Shown here piece by piece: positions 1 through 7,512 of a DNA stretch of 15,303 bases. This DNA comes from Phascolarctobacterium sp. (lineage in GTDB: Bacteria; Bacillota; Negativicutes; Acidaminococcales; Acidaminococcaceae). The stretch covers positions 1 through 15,303 of the forward strand of contig DXVZ01000160.1 of the NCBI GenBank assembly GCA_019417125.1, given 5' to 3'. Each line of letters begins with the position of its first letter. Within the stretch, counting starts at the first letter, position 1. Both the position numbers and the translations under genes were made by a program. The notes beneath the pieces were generated by a model. The model did no database searches. It worked only from the letters and a program-made list of their open reading frames with translations, and was not told the DNA's origin.

Positions 1-60
1 GTTGATTTTAAAATATACTTTACTTAGATAACCCCAAGAAAAGTTATAGAGCCAATAAAA

Positions 61-86
61 AAGCCATCGATAAACATCGACGGCTT
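61..86 (-). terminator. Rho-independent terminator of the tRNA-Ser gene
   Basis: Read on the minus strand, a 10-bp stem (one G-T wobble) closes a 6-base loop and is followed by a T run. It sits about 10 bases past the CCA end of the tRNA fragment, where a tRNA terminator is expected. It therefore belongs to the chromosomal flank rather than to the element. Confidence 0.75.
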
Positions 87-96
87 AAAAACCTAT

Positions 97-154
97 TGGC
101 GGAGTGGCAGGGATTTGAACCCTGGCGGGAGTTGCCCCCCTAACGATTTAGCAA
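97..154 (-). tRNA. 3' half of tRNA-Ser(GCU); attachment-site remnant
   Basis: On the minus strand the sequence reads as the anticodon loop TTGCTAA (anticodon GCT, 150-152), the 3' strand of the anticodon stem (143-147), a long class II variable arm built from GGGGG and CCC, a perfect T arm (108-124: 5-bp stem, loop TTCAAAT), the 3' acceptor strand (101-107), discriminator G and encoded CCA (97-99). The long variable arm and GCT anticodon identify tRNA-Ser. The 5' half is missing: bases 155-159 do not pair with 143-147, and no D arm or GGAGTGG-complementary acceptor strand follows to the right. The break falls at the anticodon loop, a common crossover point for tyrosine integrases, and an integrase gene is adjacent. 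This is therefore read as an att junction, with the intact tRNA expected at the far end of the element. Confidence 0.85.
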
Positions 155-341
155 TTACGAAACTGTACTTTTTTGCTCTGCAATATTTTCACCAAGCACA
201 TCATTTACAATAACTGCATTATTTTAAAATTTCTCATTGCATATGTTACAACATTTCCATTAGTTTTTTTATCTACAATAACTGCAAATAAAAATTGCTA
301 CCCAAATTGCCCCCCTCAAATCATTACATAAAATGTCTTTC
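155..341. other. Attachment-site arm region with direct repeats
   Basis: This non-coding stretch lies between the tRNA break and the integrase stop codon. It holds a 13-bp exact direct repeat, TACAATAACTGCA, at 206-218 and 274-286 (68 bp apart). It also has TTGCCCCCCT at 307-316, identical to 132-141 inside the tRNA variable arm, and AATTGCTA at 293-300, which is the inverse of 149-156. Short repeats flanking the core are what integrase arm-binding sites look like, so I infer an attP arm; binding itself is not shown. Confidence 0.55.
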
Positions 342-1502
342 TCATTCTCCACTCAACTTTAAAGAAGATAGTTTTTGGATTACGTTATCGTTCATACTTG
401 GCAATACATGAGTGTATGTATCTAACGTAATTCGAATACTAGAATGACCAAGACGTTCAGATACGGACTTTATATCAACACCAGCCTGCAAAAGCTGGGT
501 TGCGTGAGTATGACGCAAATCATGAAATCTAATATTATCCCTCAATCCAGCTTTTTTGAGCAAACCTTTAAATGTGACATACGAAAAATTATTAGGATCT
601 TTTACGCTCCCTCGCTCAGATGTAATCAAAAAGCCGTCATATATATCTTTTGCCCCTATTGCATCCAAATATGCTGACTGCCATTCTTTATATTCTTTAA
701 GTTTCCTAATAGTTGATACCGTTAATTTAACAGTCCTTCTGCTGTGCTTTGTTTTTGTGCTATCTTGAATTACTATACCATGATTGCTTGTTACAACCGT
801 TGTATTAACCGTAAGCTGTTGCTTATTAAAATCTATATCACGCCAGCGCAATCCAAAAATTTCACCTTTTCTTAGCCCGGTTTCAAGAGCAATAACTATA
901 ACGATCCAAAATGCCTGATTGCTTTCAGCTTTCGCAGCCTCAACTAATTTTCTGCATTCATCTTTGTTCAACACGGAAATCTCCCTCCTATTTGTTTTAA
1001 TGGGTTTCGTAAATAAAACAGGATTCTTATCTATAATACCTGCACCTACAGCCTGCTTTAATGCAGTTGATAATACAGTACGCGCTGAGTTAACTGTTCT
1101 TGGAGAAAGTCCTATACCTTTCTCTCCACCATTTTCATGTAGACTATTTATGAACTCTTGTATTTGTAATGAAGTTAAACTTTTAACATTGATGTCACCG
1201 ATATTAGGTACAATATGTTTTTTAACTGCTGTTTTATAGCGTTCTTCAGTCTTTAATTTAACATGACCTACTACAAAAACCTTTAACCATTGCTCTAACC
1301 ACTTACCCAATGTAAGTTCTTCTACCTGTTCTTCTAACAACGCTTTGGCTTCTTGGGCTTTTTCTTTAACTTCTTTACGGCTCTTCCCAATTACTTTTTT
1401 CCTTTTACGTTTTCCATTAAGCACATACGAAATCTGACCTTCCCATCTGTTACGACTTTCATTGTAATATATAGTTCCTTCTCCATTAAGCCTTTTACTC
1501 AT
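342..1502 (-). CDS. int: Tyrosine site-specific integrase
   Basis: The product (386 aa) is a phage/ICE-type tyrosine recombinase that would integrate and excise the element at the adjacent tRNA-Ser site. Three domains are visible. Residues about 7-45 form an arm-type DNA-binding domain (GEGTIYY...RWEGQISY). Residues about 62-155 form a SAM-like core-binding domain. Residues about 175-370 form the catalytic domain with R211 (ETGLRKGE), a lysine near 250-252, H327 and R330 (FHDLRH), H353 (LGH) and the nucleophile Y363 (DTYTH). All catalytic residues are present and the length is normal for the family. The start ATG has an AAAGGAGG site about 7 bases upstream. It is separated from xis by a terminator with almost no room for its own promoter, so its expression probably depends on read-through. 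Confidence 0.96.
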   Translation of the reverse strand: MSKRLNGEGTIYYNESRNRWEGQISYVLNGKRKRKKVIGKSRKEVKEKAQEAKALLEEQVEELTLGKWLEQWLKVFVVGHVKLKTEERYKTAVKKHIVPNIGDINVKSLTSLQIQEFINSLHENGGEKGIGLSPRTVNSARTVLSTALKQAVGAGIIDKNPVLFTKPIKTNRREISVLNKDECRKLVEAAKAESNQAFWIVIVIALETGLRKGEIFGLRWRDIDFNKQQLTVNTTVVTSNHGIVIQDSTKTKHSRRTVKLTVSTIRKLKEYKEWQSAYLDAIGAKDIYDGFLITSERGSVKDPNNFSYVTFKGLLKKAGLRDNIRFHDLRHTHATQLLQAGVDIKSVSERLGHSSIRITLDTYTHVLPSMNDNVIQKLSSLKLSGE

Positions 1503-1523
1503 TATTTTACCTCCTTTTTACAT

Positions 1524-1554
1524 AAAAAACGCCGCTATAACAGCGGCGTTTTTT
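1524..1554 (-). terminator. Terminator between xis and int
   Basis: An 8-bp GC-rich stem (ACGCCGCT with AGCGGCGT) around a 5-base loop is extended by five A-T pairs, giving T runs on both strands. On the minus strand it begins directly after the xis stop codon (1555-1557) and ends about 20 bases before the int start, just ahead of the int ribosome binding site. It should limit transcription from the replication operon into int. Confidence 0.85.
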
Positions 1555-1731
1555 TCAGTTCTCACGCTCTAACAGCGCTTCCAATTCTTCTTGGGTAACG
1601 AATATCCGCCGCCCGATTTTGACTGTTTTAATTAGCCCTTTACGGCAAGCAGCATATATGCCACTCTCAGACATTGGTAAAGGTCCTCCGTTTGCCGCCG
1701 CCAACTCTTTAATCGTCAACAATTTTTTCAT
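1555..1731 (-). CDS. xis: Excisionase-like small DNA-binding protein (MerR-type helix-turn-helix)
   Basis: This 58-aa gene encodes a protein starting MKKLLTIKELAAANGG and ending EELEALLEREN. It has the layout of a MerR/excisionase-type winged helix: TIKELAAA as the first helix, a recognition helix around SGIYAACRKGLI (residues 23-34), then the basic turn VKIGRRIFV leading into EELEALLE. Excisionases of this type bend DNA at the attachment site and favour excision by the integrase, and they usually sit next to int as here. The start is set by AAGGAGGGTGAG shortly upstream. The gene overlaps the 3' end of the helicase gene by 23 bases, which suggests translational coupling. The alternative is a plasmid-type helix-turn-helix regulator of the same fold. 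Confidence 0.8.
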   Translation of the reverse strand: MKKLLTIKELAAANGGPLPMSESGIYAACRKGLIKTVKIGRRIFVTQEELEALLEREN

Positions 1732-3304
1732 TTAACTCACCCTCCTTATATCTGTAGCCAAATAAACAGCTAACGTTCAGCGCAGAATTTTTTCGTATTC
1801 GGTTCTCACCAACTACGTTTGCTAATTTCCGTGAAAAAGCGTTCGTTTTAAGCACTTCTGCATCTGAAAATCCAGCAAAATCATTGAACTCTTTACAAAG
1901 CTTACTAACGCGAATTACATCCTCAGAGCTATCCGTTTTGTCCAATTTTCGCGTAACAAACTCGAATAGAACGCTGTTTTGCGCCGCCCCTTCCGTTGCA
2001 AATAAATCCTCTGGAGGCTTTGGCCAGCTTAGCTCACCATGTAAAAGGCTGCTAAAATTTTTCAGCATGATGGAAACGAGAGCATCCTTGGCGCCTATCA
2101 TCTTGCATTGCAAACCAGTGTCAACTTTTTCCTCAGGCACCGTTGCACCCGTTTCCAAATAAATCAAACGGCGAAGCACGGCGTCCTGCTGTTTTTTTAT
2201 CTCAGCTGGCTCTCCGGCTTTTAAAGTAAAAACCGGTTTTGAATTGCCTGCAAAGAGCAAATGGCAATGCGGGTTTAACTGTTGATGCTGTATCCGCTTG
2301 GCCTGCACCAAAAAACGGTCTGCCCCGGTAATCATTTTGAAAACCTGAACTGCTTTGCTACTCCACGGTATTGCTGGCTCATCTTTCGATAAACTTAGGC
2401 GAGCCTTTTGTAGATTAGCCGGGGCAAAATCATTGCCTAGATCCCTAGAAGAGAGAGCAGTCAAATATTCTGCGGGAAATACTTCCTCCAAAAATTTGAG
2501 CATCGTGCTTTTGCCGTTTCGCGGTGCTCCTATCAGGAACACCGCTTTTTGCAGTTCAAAATTATTTGATAAGAGATAACCAAAAACGCCCAAATATGCA
2601 TTCACATTTTCAGCTCCATTGCAAAAATTCTCAAAGAAATCTTGCAACTCTTCTCTTATAAACGCATCTTCGATAAAATTTGCGTTTAACCGCACCATGA
2701 AAATTCCATCTTCAAGATTTAGATCACTAAATTCACCGGTCAACGTATCAAAGACACCGTTTTGAAGGCAAACATAACGGACAGGATTCGCTACCTCAAC
2801 AAGTTTTGCGAATTTTCGATTTACCCGAATAACCTCGTAAGCTTCAGAAATAAGACGCATACTAAGCAACGGCATTAACTCCTGCGAAATTTTGTTGTAG
2901 GTTAAAACTTTAAAAGAATTAACATCGGAACAGCTATCCAAAAATAGAGGTTGAAAATAGCTATTTCCCTTAGACGCATAAAACAAAGCTCCTTCAGACA
3001 CCATGAAGTCAAGTTTGCCAGCCAATATTTCCGCCAGCTGAAAGGGCTTAATTTTTTTTAAATGCACAGTGTCCTTCAACAGCGGCATTTTTTCATTACC
3101 AACTCCAACAACACCATGAGCAAAGCCTTCCGCTTCCCTTATCAGCAATTTATGCGATGCAAAATTGCTGAGGCGCTTTTTATTTCTCGTTGCTAAAAGC
3201 AATGATTGCTCGGCATAGTCTGCAAAGCGTTTTTTCTTTCGTTTTGCAGTTATCTGCGTTTTATCTGCAATCGCGGCAAAACTACTAACTTCTGGAAGTA
3301 CCAT
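1709..3304 (-). CDS. D5/P4-type superfamily 3 replicative helicase (phage/plasmid primase family C-terminal part)
   Basis: The product (531 aa) matches the helicase part of phage/plasmid P4-type primases. Residues about 175-250 resemble the D5 N-terminal domain (VCLQNGVFDTLTGEF). The ATPase follows with Walker A GAPRNGKST (about 259-267), a Walker B-like segment ending SKDEP (about 306-310), a sensor asparagine in LLFAGNSKP and a likely arginine finger in AVLRRLIYLE (about 376-385). Proteins of this family form hexameric helicases that open replication origins. No AEP primase domain is recognisable in the N-terminal 170 residues, which are basic at the start. The ATG at 3304 is chosen over the TTG one codon upstream because GGAGG lies 8-10 bases before it. 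It is the second gene of an operon with the 191-aa gene upstream and xis downstream, and may drive element replication after excision. Confidence 0.85.
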   Translation of the reverse strand: MVLPEVSSFAAIADKTQITAKRKKKRFADYAEQSLLLATRNKKRLSNFASHKLLIREAEGFAHGVVGVGNEKMPLLKDTVHLKKIKPFQLAEILAGKLDFMVSEGALFYASKGNSYFQPLFLDSCSDVNSFKVLTYNKISQELMPLLSMRLISEAYEVIRVNRKFAKLVEVANPVRYVCLQNGVFDTLTGEFSDLNLEDGIFMVRLNANFIEDAFIREELQDFFENFCNGAENVNAYLGVFGYLLSNNFELQKAVFLIGAPRNGKSTMLKFLEEVFPAEYLTALSSRDLGNDFAPANLQKARLSLSKDEPAIPWSSKAVQVFKMITGADRFLVQAKRIQHQQLNPHCHLLFAGNSKPVFTLKAGEPAEIKKQQDAVLRRLIYLETGATVPEEKVDTGLQCKMIGAKDALVSIMLKNFSSLLHGELSWPKPPEDLFATEGAAQNSVLFEFVTRKLDKTDSSEDVIRVSKLCKEFNDFAGFSDAEVLKTNAFSRKLANVVGENRIRKNSALNVSCLFGYRYKEGELNEKIVDD

Positions 3305-3318
3305 CAAAATCCCCTCCT

Positions 3319-3894
3319 TTAAATGTTCTCCTGAACATCGCTTTCTACGCTGTTTAATAAACCAACAAGCGAAGCACCAATCACGAGGTTAGGGGCCGCT
3401 TCTTCCAGCTTTAACAAACGTAAAAATACACCGAGAACCATCTTTAAAAACTGCGCCGCCTCTTTTGGGTGTGCAATTAGTTCTGAAAAAGCAGGTTTCA
3501 CTTCTTCATTATCGACAGCAATAAAGGTCAGCAAATCCTCATCAACTACATCAGCCAGAACCAAATAAATTGCACTAAACGGTTTAGTTCCGTCAAGCAT
3601 AGAGAGGCAGACGTTCTTTCCAGTAGCATCTTCTGCGACAATGAACAAAGAAAATTTTTTGCCTTTTTTGCCAGTTTTGCCTACGTAAATTCTGGTTATA
3701 CGTTCAATCCCAGCAAATATGCCCGTCTTGAGTAAGGCTTCGTTTCTAAGCCTTCTATTGTCAATCAACAACTGGCTACCGTCTTCGCCAACCGTCAGCA
3801 ACACAAACGGATCAAGCTCTGGTCGTATTTGCGTAAAGTTCGCAACATTAGCTTCGATTTTTTCAATTAATTTTTGCAAAGTTTCTTCTTTCAT
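3319..3894 (-). CDS. Hypothetical protein in the element's replication operon
   Basis: I do not recognise this 191-aa protein. It is soluble, with no signal peptide or membrane segment. It has an acidic helical N-terminus (MKEETLQKLIEKIEANVANF), a middle region rich in beta-strand pattern with a basic loop (VGKTGKKGKKFSLFIVAED) and a C-terminal helical part with leucine-rich segments. The start at 3894 is set by GGAGGGATTCAAA just upstream; the longer open frame to 3948 has no ribosome binding site. Its stop is about 14 bases before the helicase start, so the two are almost certainly co-translated. By position it could be a primase-like partner, helicase loader or copy-control protein, but this is inference from context only. 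Confidence 0.75.
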   Translation of the reverse strand: MKEETLQKLIEKIEANVANFTQIRPELDPFVLLTVGEDGSQLLIDNRRLRNEALLKTGIFAGIERITRIYVGKTGKKGKKFSLFIVAEDATGKNVCLSMLDGTKPFSAIYLVLADVVDEDLLTFIAVDNEEVKPAFSELIAHPKEAAQFLKMVLGVFLRLLKLEEAAPNLVIGASLVGLLNSVESDVQENI

Positions 3895-3959
3895 TTTGAA
3901 TCCCTCCATTTGATTTTCATGCAAGAAATTTACATATTTATTACACATATCTTGCTTTG

Positions 3960-4000
3960 TTTTTATAATAACTAAAAATGCACTGAAGGTACATTTTCAC
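3960..4000 (-). promoter_or_regulatory. Operator palindrome and probable promoter of the replication/xis operon
   Basis: A 23-bp imperfect palindrome, AAAATGCAC-TGAAG-GTACATTTT (3975-3997), has 9-bp arms with one mismatch. On the minus strand it precedes TATTATAAAA, a plausible -10 region, and lies about 80-100 bases upstream of the first gene of the operon. The spacing and size suit a dimeric repressor of the XRE/CI kind, which would hold replication and excision off. The -35 box is weak, so the promoter itself is less certain than the palindrome. Confidence 0.5.
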
Positions 4001-4050
4001 TAAAAAAGCAACTTTTTTAATTTTTTTCGCTATCCTTGCTATTAAAAATA

Positions 4051-4090
4051 AAACGTCTGTGTCAGTATACTTCTCCTAACACAGACGTTT
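4051..4090 (-). terminator. Terminator after the 356-aa gene
   Basis: A perfect 12-bp stem (AAACGTCTGTGT with its complement) surrounds a 16-base loop. On the minus strand it is followed by TTTTATTTTT. It ends transcription of the gene whose stop codon lies at 4113 and insulates the replication operon downstream. Confidence 0.8.
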
Positions 4091-4112
4091 ATGCAATACT
4101 CTTATTTGTTTT

Positions 4113-5183
4113 TTAAATTAAACTTTCTCTCTTGTTTTTTAAAGCCATATCAACTCCAAATATCTGCTCTGTTTCAAAGAACATGTATAACTCGTAAATT
4201 AAAACACAAAACGCCTTACAAATAATTTTTTCCTGCTCAATCATACCAGCTATTGCCGTAAACTTATCACCTTTTCTGCCAGCATTAACCACTTCATCTA
4301 ATTTCTTCTTCAAATACTCCTTTAAATTATTTAATATTTCAATTATTTTCTTTTCTTCTTCTGCATTTAATGCCCTTTTCTCTTTAAAGGCAGATACTGC
4401 AACAGCAACAATTTCGCCGTATACAGCTAAAATAAAATCAATATTAGATGCAGATAGATAAGAATACCGGCAAACTTTATACCCTTCTTCCCTTTTCACA
4501 CACACTTCTACTTCTTCATAATTCTTCGTCATACATAGCCTTTGAATAAAGTAAATAAATAATTCCCACTCAATTTGTTTCATATCGCATACATATGTAT
4601 TTATCAGCATTTTGAAATATTCATTTATCATAGAGCCTTCAACAAAATCTATTTTAAAAGCAAGTTTGAACCTATTGTATAAATTATTAGGATAAAATTT
4701 GTAAGCCGGTAAATAGTTAAGGAATTTTATTAAAGTTTCCTTTGTATCAGGTATTTCCATTAGACTGTTTTCTATTCTTTTATAATATTTATCAAGCGCC
4801 TTATCAACTTCATTATCATTATTTAACCTTTCTTTTATAAAGAAATCCCATTCAGAAACTTTTTTGCCATAAAATGATATTGCATATTTAGGTGCTATAA
4901 CTTCTGAAAAATAATATTCTAATAAAAAACTATCAGTATTAAAATTCCAACCACAGGTGTTTTTTATTAATACCTCTTTTTCTAATCTACTTAATTCATT
5001 TTGAACCAAATACCGCAATTTACTTTCAGTATACTTCGAATATTTCATTTTCAACTTATTTACCAACATATCTACATCAATATCATTGTATTCACTAATA
5101 ACTTTCATAATATCTTTTGCTAATTTAAAATCATTAAAAGGTCTGTTTTCATCAGTAACTACGTTAGTTCCCTTTTTTCCCAT
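4113..5183 (-). CDS. Hypothetical protein, single-gene unit
   Basis: I do not recognise this 356-aa protein. It is largely alpha-helical and charged, without a signal peptide or clear membrane segment. Residues about 15-80 have the spacing of a winged-helix domain (DIMKVISEYNDIDVDMLVNK, a basic helix, then LEKEVLIKNTCGWNF), so DNA binding is possible. The C-terminal third has a lysine-rich coiled-coil-like stretch (ALNAEEEKKIIEILNNLKEY). The ATG at 5183 follows GGAGG by 11 bases; the GTG four codons earlier overlaps that site and is unlikely. It is flanked by terminators on both sides (4051-4090 and 5231-5274), so it forms its own transcription unit. It is very AT-rich and looks like accessory cargo. 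Confidence 0.7.
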   Translation of the reverse strand: MGKKGTNVVTDENRPFNDFKLAKDIMKVISEYNDIDVDMLVNKLKMKYSKYTESKLRYLVQNELSRLEKEVLIKNTCGWNFNTDSFLLEYYFSEVIAPKYAISFYGKKVSEWDFFIKERLNNDNEVDKALDKYYKRIENSLMEIPDTKETLIKFLNYLPAYKFYPNNLYNRFKLAFKIDFVEGSMINEYFKMLINTYVCDMKQIEWELFIYFIQRLCMTKNYEEVEVCVKREEGYKVCRYSYLSASNIDFILAVYGEIVAVAVSAFKEKRALNAEEEKKIIEILNNLKEYLKKKLDEVVNAGRKGDKFTAIAGMIEQEKIICKAFCVLIYELYMFFETEQIFGVDMALKNKRESLI

Positions 5184-5230
5184 CTCTACAAGCACCTCCG
5201 ACAGAATATTTATCTTTAGTTTAACTTATA

Positions 5231-5274
5231 AAAGGTAGTAATAGCAAGTTTAACACCCACATATTACTACCTTT
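5231..5274 (-). terminator. Terminator after the zinc-ribbon membrane operon
   Basis: A perfect 13-bp inverted repeat (AAAGGTAGTAATA with its complement) surrounds an 18-base loop. On the minus strand it is followed by a short T run. It lies past the stop codon at 5338 and before the ribosome binding site of the 356-aa gene. Because the T run is short and the repeat sits upstream of another gene, it may also act as an operator for that gene. Confidence 0.6.
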
Positions 5275-5337
5275 CAATTGATTAATGAACTTATTTTCGA
5301 TAAATAATTCATAAAATCAGGCTTTGTTATTAAATTT

Positions 5338-6753
5338 TTAACCTTTCCAACCAGGCGCTTCGCGGATACTTATCTGATCCAGCAACCCGTTATAAAACCT
5401 AAAAGCATAGGTTTGCCCGTTTGGCATAAGATAAGTTACCCAATCGTTATTGCTGTTAAACAAACAATACGGCTTCATTTTTTCTGTTACTGTACCCATA
5501 CTATCGCCAATTTTAATACCGTTACTCAAACTGCCGCCATAGCTATCAGTAAGCGTTACCGAATCCTGCACCAAATTATTAAAATATGGTACAAAATCCA
5601 CAACTATACCGTTGGCAAAAATGTTGCTAATGTGGATTGTTCCCTCGCCTTTTCTTCCGCTTAGCGGCGCCTTAGCATAAAATTCTTCTTCCGTAGAATT
5701 AAAATTAAGCCCGTCAAAATTAAGGTTTGGTGTCGCCTCAGCGTAATACTTCCTAATAATCTGCAAGTTATTATACATAGCCTGCAAATCATTTTTTACA
5801 CCGTCCAACGGCTTATATACCTCTTGCACTGAATTTCTTTTCCACAAAAGGTCTTTAAAGTATCCATCAACTACTAACAGTTTCGGTACTTCCTGCGTCC
5901 GTCCGTTTTGCCAGTTTAAAGTTGTTGTGCCAAACTGCAACGCTTCAATATTATAAGCATAGCCCGGAACTCTGCTGCCATCCGCACCATTAGGTAAATA
6001 CAAAAGGCCTAAGCAGTTGCGGTAATTGGGAAACGTTTCATAAAATATTCTGCGCGTGCCATACAGAACATAACCGCCGTCTAATGGTTCTTCAACCCAG
6101 GCATACATACTGCGGGTTTCTCGTGGGTTTAATTGCTCAGCGTCGATATTTAGACCTGCCGGAAGATAACTTGCTATGCTGCTGTCTGTATCTGCTGTCA
6201 TGTTTTCCAGTTCCGACTGCACATAAGCATATTTTACCAAAGCTATAAAAGGCGACATATATTCATCCCTGCCGCCTGCTTCTATATGCAGGTTAGCATT
6301 TTTCTCGTTATTAACGGCATTATATAAAGTCCTTAAAAATTCCCTGTTGTCTTTGCCGTTAACTTCGTCCAAAGTAATTCTAAAAGCAGCATCGGCAATT
6401 TTATATGCAGTCTGTGGTTTATCTTCATCGGATGCGTTGCGGTAAAGCTCAAACACCGGTGCCATATCACCGTTTTTGATAGCATCAGCAACAAGCTTTT
6501 CTGTATTATCGCGCATAAACCAGTAAGCCATGCCGCAAATTACGGCAATAATAACAGCAATAATTAAAAATCTACTGCTGCCGCTAGACTGCTGTTCTTC
6601 CTCAATGGCATTACCTTGCGTAATTTCAGTATTACTAATTCCAGCAGATTGCGCTGCCCATTCACCAAACTCATAACGGCAATGCGGGCAAAACTTACTG
6701 CCATATTCCACCAAACCTCCGCAATGAGGGCATACATATTTTTGCTCATCCAT
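5338..6753 (-). CDS. Zinc-ribbon, single-pass membrane protein with large C-terminal domain
   Basis: The product is about 471 aa. Residues 2-30 form a zinc ribbon with two CPHC-type knuckles (YVCPHCGG and FCPHCRYEFG). A low-complexity linker follows, then one membrane segment at about residues 62-82 (FLIIAVIIAVICGMAYWFM) and a C-terminal domain of nearly 390 residues, probably outside the cytoplasm. Its last 60 residues (GIKIGDSMGTVTEKMKPY) resemble domains with the GxxIGDS pattern seen in Gram-positive envelope proteins; this is a weak resemblance. The start at 6753 is supported by GGAGG 8 bases upstream. It is the last gene of the operon, about 17 bases after the DUF805 gene, whose zinc ribbon is clearly related. 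Its function is unknown; a zinc-dependent membrane sensor or envelope-stress role is conjecture. Confidence 0.8.
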   Translation of the reverse strand: MDEQKYVCPHCGGLVEYGSKFCPHCRYEFGEWAAQSAGISNTEITQGNAIEEEQQSSGSSRFLIIAVIIAVICGMAYWFMRDNTEKLVADAIKNGDMAPVFELYRNASDEDKPQTAYKIADAAFRITLDEVNGKDNREFLRTLYNAVNNEKNANLHIEAGGRDEYMSPFIALVKYAYVQSELENMTADTDSSIASYLPAGLNIDAEQLNPRETRSMYAWVEEPLDGGYVLYGTRRIFYETFPNYRNCLGLLYLPNGADGSRVPGYAYNIEALQFGTTTLNWQNGRTQEVPKLLVVDGYFKDLLWKRNSVQEVYKPLDGVKNDLQAMYNNLQIIRKYYAEATPNLNFDGLNFNSTEEEFYAKAPLSGRKGEGTIHISNIFANGIVVDFVPYFNNLVQDSVTLTDSYGGSLSNGIKIGDSMGTVTEKMKPYCLFNSNNDWVTYLMPNGQTYAFRFYNGLLDQISIREAPGWKG

Positions 6754-6770
6754 AGCTTGTTCCTCCATAC

Positions 6771-7292
6771 TTAATTTTTACCGGCAAGCGGATCAGGACC
6801 ATATTTATTAGGCCCTTCCGTTCCTTTAGCAAACCAGAAATAAAAGATAGGTAAAATTAAAAATATACTTAAAACATACCAGCCGGATTTATTTAAGTCA
6901 TGCCAACGCCGGATAGAAATACAAATACCGGAATAAAGTAGCACTAAATACGCTGCCAAAGAAATTATAATCCCGATAATCCCTAATTCAAGAGCTATTT
7001 TAGCCATAAACCATGCTAAAATCTGACAGCCAATTCCATTAATAACCAGCCGCTCAAACGTTGCTTTTCTGTTTAAGCGCCCTTCGCTGGAGAAGAACAT
7101 TTCTTTGAAACTTTCTTCTCTGCTTGCAGCAGCCCCAGCATAATTATTACTGCCTATACCGCTGTTTACCTTACTACTTTGTACGGGAGCGCCCCAACTT
7201 CCAAAAGCATTGCCGCAATGAGGACAAAACCTGACACCATAATCCACTAAACCATTACATTTCGGACATACATACTTCTGATTACCATTCAT
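6771..7292 (-). CDS. Zinc-ribbon DUF805 membrane protein
   Basis: The product (173 aa) joins an N-terminal zinc ribbon (YVCPKCNG and FCPHCGNAFG, residues about 6-30) to a DUF805 membrane domain. The DUF805 signature is clear in ISIRRWHDLNKSGWYVL and at the end in GTEGPNKYGPDPL. Three to four hydrophobic segments are visible between residues about 78 and 160. DUF805 proteins are small inner-membrane proteins of unknown function that are common in prophages and genomic islands. The start at 7292 fits GGAGG 10 bases upstream; an ATG three codons earlier is too close to that site. It lies between a 60-aa membrane protein and the larger zinc-ribbon protein in one operon. Confidence 0.85.
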   Translation of the reverse strand: MNGNQKYVCPKCNGLVDYGVRFCPHCGNAFGSWGAPVQSSKVNSGIGSNNYAGAAASREESFKEMFFSSEGRLNRKATFERLVINGIGCQILAWFMAKIALELGIIGIIISLAAYLVLLYSGICISIRRWHDLNKSGWYVLSIFLILPIFYFWFAKGTEGPNKYGPDPLAGKN

Positions 7293-7316
7293 AATAAACA
7301 TTCCTCCCTTAATTTT

Positions 7317-7499
7317 TTACCGCCAAAATAATAACGGTATAAGCACAAGGTTGATATTACTTAGCAGTGCATATAACAGCCACAACAATAAGCCAAATAA
7401 CGCCGTTATCAATAAAGCTGCAAACCAATGCGTTTGCAAAAAGCTGACGATCGCGGCGATAAACATTGCACCAATAAAAATTATTTCCAATTTACTCAT
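7317..7499 (-). CDS. Small two-pass membrane protein
   Basis: This 60-aa protein is almost entirely hydrophobic, with two likely membrane segments (about residues 5-21 and 26-50) separated by a short QTHWF turn. The start ATG follows AAAGGAGATGAGTAG, a good ribosome binding site, and the stop lies 16 bases before the longest frame of the DUF805 gene. I do not recognise a family. Its place in an operon of zinc-ribbon and membrane proteins suggests a membrane partner of these. Confidence 0.65.
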   Translation of the reverse strand: MSKLEIIFIGAMFIAAIVSFLQTHWFAALLITALFGLLLWLLYALLSNINLVLIPLLFWR

Positions 7500-7512
7500 C
7501 TACTCATCTCCT

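Noticed and set aside
97..200. A complete tRNA gene at the left end
   Set aside because: The 5' strand of the anticodon stem does not pair, and no D arm or 5' acceptor strand follows, so only the 3' half is present.
919..1239. A 106-codon plus-strand frame inside the integrase gene
   Set aside because: It runs antisense to a gene with all catalytic residues, has no ribosome binding site and no recognisable motif.
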